Shown piece after piece: positions 30,207 to 35,303 of a DNA stretch of 35,303 bases (positions are counted from its first letter, which is position 1; each line of letters starts with the position of its first letter). This DNA comes from a virus. The DNA lies in the IMG/VR virus record IMGVR_UViG_3300047377_000170, positions 1-35,303 of that record. One strand, written 5' to 3'. The translations under genes were made by a program, and so were the position numbers. A model generated the notes under the pieces. The model worked only from the letters and a program-made list of their open reading frames with translations. It was not told where the DNA came from and did not search any database.

Positions 30207-30393
30207 CTTCATCTGCCTTGTCATCCTCTAGTTCTCCGTCTACATCTTCTTCAAAGAAGGCTAAACGATTAATAAATTTATCTTCAAACCTGTCAAGTAG
30301 TTCCTCGGACGTTATGTCCAAGGCTTCTAACAAGTCTTCTGCGTCGTATCTCGCTAAGACACGTTCTCTGACTTCATCCATTGTTAGTGACAT
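30196..30393 (-). CDS. Small acidic conserved phage protein (65 aa)
   Basis: N-terminus MSLTMDEVRERVLARYDAED, then LLEALDITSEELLDRFEDKFI and an acidic tail. The pattern is that of a short helical phage protein family commonly next to replication genes (MTLEELREYIL... type). Overlaps the resolvase gene by 20 nt. Function unknown. Confidence 0.6.
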   Translation of the reverse strand: MSLTMDEVRERVLARYDAEDLLEALDITSEELLDRFEDKFINRLAFFEEDVDGELEDDKADEDEH

Positions 30394-30763
30394 GATCTAC
30401 ATACTCATCAACTGTGTAAAACTCAAAGCCTTCCTTGTGGCACCATTGCCCCATTGTAATCTTAGAACCTTTCCTGACCTTCTTGTTAGGGTCAGACAGG
30501 ACAAAAATTAACTTAGTGGGTGCAATACTATCACGTATTGAGGTGTACTTTTGGGTATCTCCTGTCCTAAAGAAACCTTTAGTCTCTATGTAGTCGCCTG
30601 TCTTTTTGTCAACAAAGTCTGGCTTGTACTTCCTGTGCATCACGTATGGTACATCATATGGCTCATACAGGTATCTACGCTTTGGCACTAGCTGAGCAAA
30701 CTTCTTTTCAAGGCCAGACCTGTAGATACTAGCCCTACGTAATCTCTTGGACTTTAGGCTCAT
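30374..30763 (-). CDS. Endonuclease I-like Holliday junction resolvase (T7 gp3 type)
   Basis: 129 residues; T7 gp3 has 149. Catalytic residues line up: Glu19 (SGLEKKFA), Asp49 (KPDF), Glu60 and Lys62 (IETKGFF), the PD-(D/E)XK set of endonuclease I. The enzyme cuts branched DNA to clear it before packaging and helps degrade host DNA. GAGG lies six bases before the ATG. The C-terminus (GQWCHKEGFEFYTVDEYV) is also usual for phage members. Confidence 0.9.
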   Translation of the reverse strand: MSLKSKRLRRASIYRSGLEKKFAQLVPKRRYLYEPYDVPYVMHRKYKPDFVDKKTGDYIETKGFFRTGDTQKYTSIRDSIAPTKLIFVLSDPNKKVRKGSKITMGQWCHKEGFEFYTVDEYVDHVTNNG

Positions 30764-31610
30764 TTGCCACCTCCGTTAAGTAACGTGGCCCTGTAGAGTA
30801 CAGGAAGGTACGTAGTTCAGGATAGCAAGCATGTTTGAAGTGACAGTAAGAGCAACCTGTAGCCAGCTTCATGTTGCCTGACTTACCATCAGGTACAGGC
30901 TGATGACATAGTTCAGGGGGTTCTTCCTGCTGTACCATATCCTTTATGTGAACGATACGTTCTGTAATGTCCTTCTTTAGAACCTCGTAGACAGGAGCCT
31001 GCTTGTCCTCTAGGTCATACTTCAGGTAAGTCAAGTGACCGTTAGCTTTGTCCATAGCCAGCCAGCCTACCTGTGTCTCGCCTTCAGACTTAGCGTATCC
31101 TTTGATTTGATCTATGTACCCAAAGGGGTCATCAAATGCAAGCGTAGCATCTTTGAACTTCTTGAAGCCATAGCTGCTGGCTGACTTAACGTCAGTCACT
31201 ATGCCATCAATTTTGCAGTCCATGCTACCTGAGATACCTTCTACGGTGGCCTGTGCTTGCTCATGTGTCACTGTATGACCAGCTAGACGCACAAACAGGA
31301 GCAACATTTCCTCAATCAAATGACCGTACATAAACTTTACAAGCGTATGTGGCTGCATTTTCTCCTTCGGCCCCACATTGTTGTAATGGTTCCACAGGTA
31401 TCTGTCGTCCTTGCCTATGTTGGACATACGCAACTTGCGCCCATCAAAGCTACCACGACTGGTAAACTCTTTACGCATAAGGTCTTTACATGCTTCACCA
31501 AAGTCATCTATGATTTGTTCAGCGTCCACTGACCTATCCGGTGTTTTAGTTTTCACCAAAGCATAAATGTCATCTATCAGGGTGTTAGTTGTCTTCATTG
31601 AAGTATCCAT
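30735..31610 (-). CDS. PD-(D/E)XK exonuclease with C-terminal cysteine cluster
   Basis: 291 residues; ATG 31598 is an alternative start. Motifs of the Cas4/RecB-type nuclease core: GHLIEE (His97, Glu100), CKIDGIVTDVKS (Asp135, Asp140, Lys142) and QIKGYA (Gln168). Near the end Cys253, Cys256 and Cys262 (GCSYC...AC), perhaps with Cys235, resemble the Fe-S site of such nucleases. Probably the phage recombination exonuclease in place of T7 gp6. Its neighbours are resolvase and polymerase. Confidence 0.8.
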   Translation of the reverse strand: MDTSMKTTNTLIDDIYALVKTKTPDRSVDAEQIIDDFGEACKDLMRKEFTSRGSFDGRKLRMSNIGKDDRYLWNHYNNVGPKEKMQPHTLVKFMYGHLIEEMLLLFVRLAGHTVTHEQAQATVEGISGSMDCKIDGIVTDVKSASSYGFKKFKDATLAFDDPFGYIDQIKGYAKSEGETQVGWLAMDKANGHLTYLKYDLEDKQAPVYEVLKKDITERIVHIKDMVQQEEPPELCHQPVPDGKSGNMKLATGCSYCHFKHACYPELRTFLYSTGPRYLTEVANEPKVQEIT

Positions 31611-32121
31611 CTAGTATTTCTTTAGCTACTGGGGCAGCGATTACAAACCATTCGTTCTTACTGCCATGAGTTTTCCTCAGTAACTCATGTATCTCACTCT
31701 CTGCTTTACGCCTGTCATCGGTGTCATAAGCCTTTATCAAGATGTAATCCCTGTATGGGCTACCTGTTTGAAAGTGCTTTAGCCTGTCCTCTGCGTCCAC
31801 TGCCATGCCTATCTTAACCCAGCTAGGGTAAGCAGGGCTGTACAAGATGTACACTTGCCCTTGCTTTGAAGTCTTGTAGTTATCTAAAGACTCAAAGGCC
31901 GCATCCCCAAAGGACTTGTATTTTCCGGGCTTATGCAGCGGGTGTGAGATAGGTATATATTTACCATTGACATACATCCTCTGTTTATTTTTTTTGGTTT
32001 TACAGGGAGTGCAAATGAAGATGCTAATTCTTTTATCAGAATCGTGCCAATTTTGATTTGCAACTAAACTTACACCACATTTAATACACTCCTTAGTGTG
32101 TCTCTGCCCAACTACTTCCAA
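31585..32121 (-). CDS. GIY-YIG nuclease (T5orf172-like) with zinc ribbon, TTG start
   Basis: 178 residues from TTG 32121, which has AGGAG 9 nt upstream; a longer frame to 32247 lies wholly inside the polymerase gene. CxxC-x21-CxxC (Cys12, Cys15, Cys37, Cys40) makes a zinc ribbon. The nuclease shows VYILYS (90-95), VKIG (102-105), Arg113 and an AESEIH segment with a closing NEWF, as in the T5orf172 subgroup. Such genes are often free-standing homing endonucleases. It overlaps polymerase by 29 nt and has relatively AT-rich middle sequence, consistent with insertion. Confidence 0.8.
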   Translation of the reverse strand: MEVVGQRHTKECIKCGVSLVANQNWHDSDKRISIFICTPCKTKKNKQRMYVNGKYIPISHPLHKPGKYKSFGDAAFESLDNYKTSKQGQVYILYSPAYPSWVKIGMAVDAEDRLKHFQTGSPYRDYILIKAYDTDDRRKAESEIHELLRKTHGSKNEWFVIAAPVAKEILDGYFNEDN

Positions 32122-33808
32122 CTTTGTACTCTCCTGTGAGCTTACAGTTGAGTCCAAGTTCAATTCCTGCTGCTTCCAAGCAGGATACTGCGAGTCTTCC
32201 GTACTTGTCTGCTTGGTCTGATCTAACTTCTGCTTGTACTTCATCATGGATGTTCCCTACAAAGTAATAATCAAGACCCCATAGTTTAGCATACTCTTGT
32301 AACAAGCACAAGGCTTTTTTCATTACAATTGCACCCGCACTTTGGAGTAAGGTGTTCAAGGCTGCATGTTCTGACCTGATGTGTAGTAGCCTACCATCTA
32401 GTCCATTGATCCAACCCTGTACTGCCTCTTGACTAATTCTTCCTTTAAGATCTGCATATGCTGGGAGATTAGACATAAATCGCTCTCTAAGCAGTCTACC
32501 AGCACCTGCGCCTCCTCCCGCCACCGTACCAAGTTTTGCGTCTCCAGCGCCGTACAGCAGCGCGTAGATGAAAGTTTTTGCTGAATCTCGTGATTCAAGT
32601 CCCGCAAGCTGCTGGTTAGCAGTATGGATGTCTCCTCCAATGACTTCATTCGTATAGTCCTCGTCGTTCATGTAATGGGCCAACATGCGTAGCTCTAGGC
32701 CACTAGCGTCAAAACCCACAAGTTTATAGCCGTCTCTAGCAATCCAGCACTGTCGGCATTCTTTGCCATACGGTGAGTATCCTGCCGGTACTTGGGCTAA
32801 GTTAGGTTTAGAGTGCGTCATCCTGCCGGTTACAGCGCCGTTGGTGTTAACGTAGCCATGCACTCTATCTGTCTCTGGGTCAGCTTCATCAACCCATGAC
32901 TGTACCTGTGCTACACGTTTTTGTAACATCAGGTACTCAGCAATCAATGCTGCCTGTGGTATGTCTTTGACAGTAGACAGCACTGCTTCGTCTACCATTG
33001 GTTGACCTGTAGGCGTTAGCTTGCAAGGCTCCCATCCAAAGTCAATCAAGTACTCGCCTATCTGCTGTCTTGAGCCAAGGTTAAATGGCTTCAATGCTCT
33101 ACGCATAAAGGGAGACCTATCGCCTGACTGTTGTACCTGTTGGTATTCATCGTCGGTGAGTCCAACTTTAGACAAGCTGCCATCTTTTTTAGTCTTCGGC
33201 ACTACCTGCTTAACGTCAACCCACTTGGGCTTGAATACTTTGTGTACTTCGTCCTCGACAACCAACTTACGCTCCTTCAGGGTAGCAAGCAAGTCCATAG
33301 CATGTCGCATGTCCAAGAGCCAGCCATTGCGTATTTGCTCCTGCATGATCCACTGTACTTCATGTTCAAGGTCAATGGACTCTTGCTTGAAGTTGCGTAA
33401 CTCCCATCTTAGACTATAGTATGCCTTAGCTGTCACATGGACATCCTGCACACAGTAGTCAACCATTTCCTTTGACAGGCATGTCCAGTCATCATGGTCT
33501 CCTTTGCCGCCCCATACTGCTAGCTTATGACCACCTTCACGTTGGGGATTAGCAAGTCTTGATAACACCAAGGTGTCCCTGACTCTGCTTTTGTCCACTG
33601 TGATGTCCCATAGCTTATCCAGCACTGGTAGGTCAAAGCCTATCAGGTTGTGCCCTACTACAGGGAAGTTACCTGTGAGAGCCTGTGAGAGACTGTTACG
33701 GTCATAGTGAGCATGTACTACATCGTCCTGCATAGTCACAGCTACCCATATGGTATCAGGGTCAAGACCATTCGTCTCTATGTCAAGGAACATAGGCTTA
33801 TAGCTCAT
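32093..33808 (-). CDS. Family A DNA polymerase (T7-type) with 3'-5' exonuclease
   Basis: 571 residues from ATG 33808, which has GGAGG nine bases upstream; the ATG at 33817 touches that site. Exonuclease: DIE (Asp9, Glu11), FDLPVL (Asp59), YCVQD (Asp122). Polymerase: motif A FDASGLE (Asp367), motif B RDSAKTFIYALLYG (Lys411, Tyr415), motif C HDE (521-523). The residue matching E. coli Phe762 and T7 Tyr526 is Tyr. Shorter than T7 polymerase (704). Replicates the genome with the adjacent primase-helicase. Confidence 0.95.
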   Translation of the reverse strand: MSYKPMFLDIETNGLDPDTIWVAVTMQDDVVHAHYDRNSLSQALTGNFPVVGHNLIGFDLPVLDKLWDITVDKSRVRDTLVLSRLANPQREGGHKLAVWGGKGDHDDWTCLSKEMVDYCVQDVHVTAKAYYSLRWELRNFKQESIDLEHEVQWIMQEQIRNGWLLDMRHAMDLLATLKERKLVVEDEVHKVFKPKWVDVKQVVPKTKKDGSLSKVGLTDDEYQQVQQSGDRSPFMRRALKPFNLGSRQQIGEYLIDFGWEPCKLTPTGQPMVDEAVLSTVKDIPQAALIAEYLMLQKRVAQVQSWVDEADPETDRVHGYVNTNGAVTGRMTHSKPNLAQVPAGYSPYGKECRQCWIARDGYKLVGFDASGLELRMLAHYMNDEDYTNEVIGGDIHTANQQLAGLESRDSAKTFIYALLYGAGDAKLGTVAGGGAGAGRLLRERFMSNLPAYADLKGRISQEAVQGWINGLDGRLLHIRSEHAALNTLLQSAGAIVMKKALCLLQEYAKLWGLDYYFVGNIHDEVQAEVRSDQADKYGRLAVSCLEAAGIELGLNCKLTGEYKVGSSWAETH

Positions 33809-35303
33809 TGACTGCATCCTCCTTTGGCTTGCTAGTCTCTGACATTCTACCAGTAAAGTTATCGTACTTTAGGTAGCAACAAGCCCCTGTCAAACCTGAG
33901 TACCGATTCTTGAGAACACGCACTGTGGTTGTATTGCGTTTCTCAGGGTTATCGTCCTGCTGGTCACGTTCCAAGCCTATCACCATGTCGGATAGCTGAG
34001 CGATAGCCTGTGATCCTCTTAGTTCACTTAGGCTAATCTGCCCACCGTCTTCATGTGCTTTGCCTTGGGTACGCTTTAGGTGTGACACAAGGAACAAGCC
34101 TACGCCTAGCTCCTGCACAAGTGACCGTAGCTTGGTCATAATAGCGTCAATGGCTTTGCGCTCATCGGCGTTATCCTGTGCTGACACAACAATGGACAAG
34201 TGGTCTAGGAAGATCCACTTGCAGTCCAAAGCCTTAGCCATGTACCTGACCCTAGCCAACAGATTGTCCTCGCTGGTGCTACCCCAATGGTCAAACAAGT
34301 AGTACCTGCCTGTGCCTAGAGTTTCTTCCCAAATAGGGAATGCCATGTCAGTGTCTAAGTCTTCCTCAAGGTGCAATGGGCAGTCAGCGTGTACCGACAT
34401 GATTCCCAGTGCTGTCCTTGCTACATCTTCCTCCAAGGCTAGGATTCCAATGTTGTCCTCTGTGGCGTTTAGCAAGTAGTACTCTAACTCCCGTACCATC
34501 TGGCTCTTGCCCATGCCCGACCCTGACGTTATCGTCACTAGCTCATATGGTCTAAAGCCTTTGGTGTAGACGTTCAAGCCCTGCCAAGGGTAAGGTATTG
34601 ACTTTACCTTAATCTTGTTGGTCAAGGCATCCCACGTATCACTACCCTGAACAATGCCGTCAGGTTGATACACCTTGGCATTCCACCATGCGCCGGTAAA
34701 GTCTCGCACCTTGTTGGCTACTAACATTTCGTTAGCGTCCTTCAAGGGTAGCTTTACTATCTTCAGCTTGCTTGGTGAGAACAAGTCCTTGATGTCGTCC
34801 ACGGCCTGATGGCCTGCCTTGTCACCGTCAAAGCAAACCACCACATTGTCGTAACCTTCGAGGAAGTCTAGGTTTTCCTTTATCTCCTTGGCTGCTGATG
34901 ATGCACCGTTACGCAATGAGACCACATCCCACTTACGCTCGAACATTTCAGACACGCTGAGAGCGTCTACCTCGCCTTCTGTGATGGTTATGTACTTACC
35001 CTTACCTTTGCACGTCTGTTGACCAAATAAGCCCACATTGGTGGTTATATCGCCTGTAACGTGAAAGTCTTTGGTTTTCACATGGCGTATCTTTGTGGCC
35101 TTTAGTTCGTCACTGTCGATGCTGTAGTAGGGGTATATGTGCTTTGCTATCTCACCGGCAGCGTTGTACTCCACCATGACCCCGTACTTTCTACACGTCT
35201 CTTGGCTAAGTCTTCTGTCGGGTATAGCTGCAACAACACCTGATGATGTCATATCTTCCAATGGCCTCCTTGGTTGGGGCTGTAGTGTTACTACATTGCC
35301 ATT
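33798..35303 (-). CDS. Primase-helicase (T7 gp4-like), main part; N-terminus at the left end of the window
   Basis: Stops at 33798, runs off the right edge in an open frame, and its start lies at 306 after closing the circle (549 residues). Numbers refer to the closed protein. TOPRIM primase: ITEGE (Glu157) and FDGD (Asp207, Asp209). RecA-like helicase: Walker A SGSGMGKS (Lys314) and Walker B IFLDH (Asp415), then SHLKR and an arginine-rich end of motif 4. It unwinds DNA and makes RNA primers. The apparent TTG start at 35261 is an artefact of the edge. Confidence 0.95.
   Translation of the reverse strand, partial: NGNVVTLQPQPRRPLEDMTSSGVVAAIPDRRLSQETCRKYGVMVEYNAAGEIAKHIYPYYSIDSDELKATKIRHVKTKDFHVTGDITTNVGLFGQQTCKGKGKYITITEGEVDALSVSEMFERKWDVVSLRNGASSAAKEIKENLDFLEGYDNVVVCFDGDKAGHQAVDDIKDLFSPSKLKIVKLPLKDANEMLVANKVRDFTGAWWNAKVYQPDGIVQGSDTWDALTNKIKVKSIPYPWQGLNVYTKGFRPYELVTITSGSGMGKSQMVRELEYYLLNATEDNIGILALEEDVARTALGIMSVHADCPLHLEEDLDTDMAFPIWEETLGTGRYYLFDHWGSTSEDNLLARVRYMAKALDCKWIFLDHLSIVVSAQDNADERKAIDAIMTKLRSLVQELGVGLFLVSHLKRTQGKAHEDGGQISLSELRGSQAIAQLSDMVIGLERDQQDDNPEKRNTTTVRVLKNRYSGLTGACCYLKYDNFTGRMSETSKPKEDAVNEL
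35142..35303. repeat. Right copy of the 162-bp contig-end direct repeat
   Basis: Matches bases 1-162 without gaps, with four substitutions in its first 40 bases. It implies that 35141 is followed by base 1 (or an allele of it) and that the genome length is about 35,141 bp. Confidence 0.9.

Noticed and set aside
30290-30320. Promoter-like TTGACA on the minus strand near 30290
   Set aside because: The -10 at the proper distance (ATTAAT) is weak and the site lies within a coding gene of a compact operon.

Overview
The window is a complete, or nearly complete, genome of a small tailed phage with a podovirus (T7/P22-like) gene set. It was most likely assembled from a mixed population. The first 162 bases recur at the right end (35142-35303) with four mismatches, all inside one gene. 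The contig therefore closes into a circle of about 35,141 bp, and its ends are an arbitrary break, not a known physical terminus. Joining the ends restores a 549-residue T7 gp4-like primase-helicase. I see no integrase, repressor, single-subunit RNA polymerase, tRNA or CRISPR array. That points to a lytic phage that relies on host RNA polymerase. The nearest known architecture is the RNAP-less, RNR-carrying marine podoviruses (SIO1/VpV262-like); this placement is inference. The proteobacterial-style sigma70 promoters and strong Shine-Dalgarno sites suggest a Gram-negative host.

Layout on the circle: a non-coding control region of about 860 bp (3977-4836) separates two divergent gene blocks. 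The leftward block runs from 3976 down to 306, crosses the contig junction, and continues from 35141 down to 25672. It begins with a papain/C39-like cysteine-peptidase candidate and a cysteine-rich conserved protein. A tight run of very small genes follows, then an ssDNA-binding protein, primase-helicase, family A DNA polymerase, a GIY-YIG nuclease, a PD-(D/E)XK exonuclease, a T7 endonuclease I-like resolvase, a DUF3310 protein, class I ribonucleotide reductase (nrdA and nrdB) and a MazG-like pyrophosphohydrolase. This block makes nucleotides and copies and recombines DNA.

The rightward block (4837-25638) is the virion and lysis half: an AT-hook protein (probable small terminase), M15 peptidase, large terminase, a set of tiny basic proteins, portal, FmdB-type zinc ribbon, scaffold, major capsid, holin, an 819-residue protein with a long Ala/Glu/Gln helix, tail adaptor, tail nozzle, a tail fibre with 13-residue repeats and an S74 self-cleaving chaperone, and three large probable internal or ejection proteins. 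Two near-identical consensus sigma70 promoters drive this block, at 4771 and 10612. A terminator follows the capsid gene, and a bidirectional one at about 25645-25663 lies where the two blocks converge.

The most interesting non-coding signals are: (i) four 17-bp iterons at an exact 31-bp period, with two inverted core copies and an adjacent AT-rich stretch (candidate replication origin or control array); (ii) two arrays of CTTTAG/CTTGAG hexamers at an exact 10-bp period, both facing the leftward genes; (iii) a three-hairpin cluster at 3485-3553 containing the very stable GCGAAGC mini-hairpin. Neighbouring genes are often coupled by TAATG or ATGA overlaps. Seven genes too short for routine ORF calling are annotated here.
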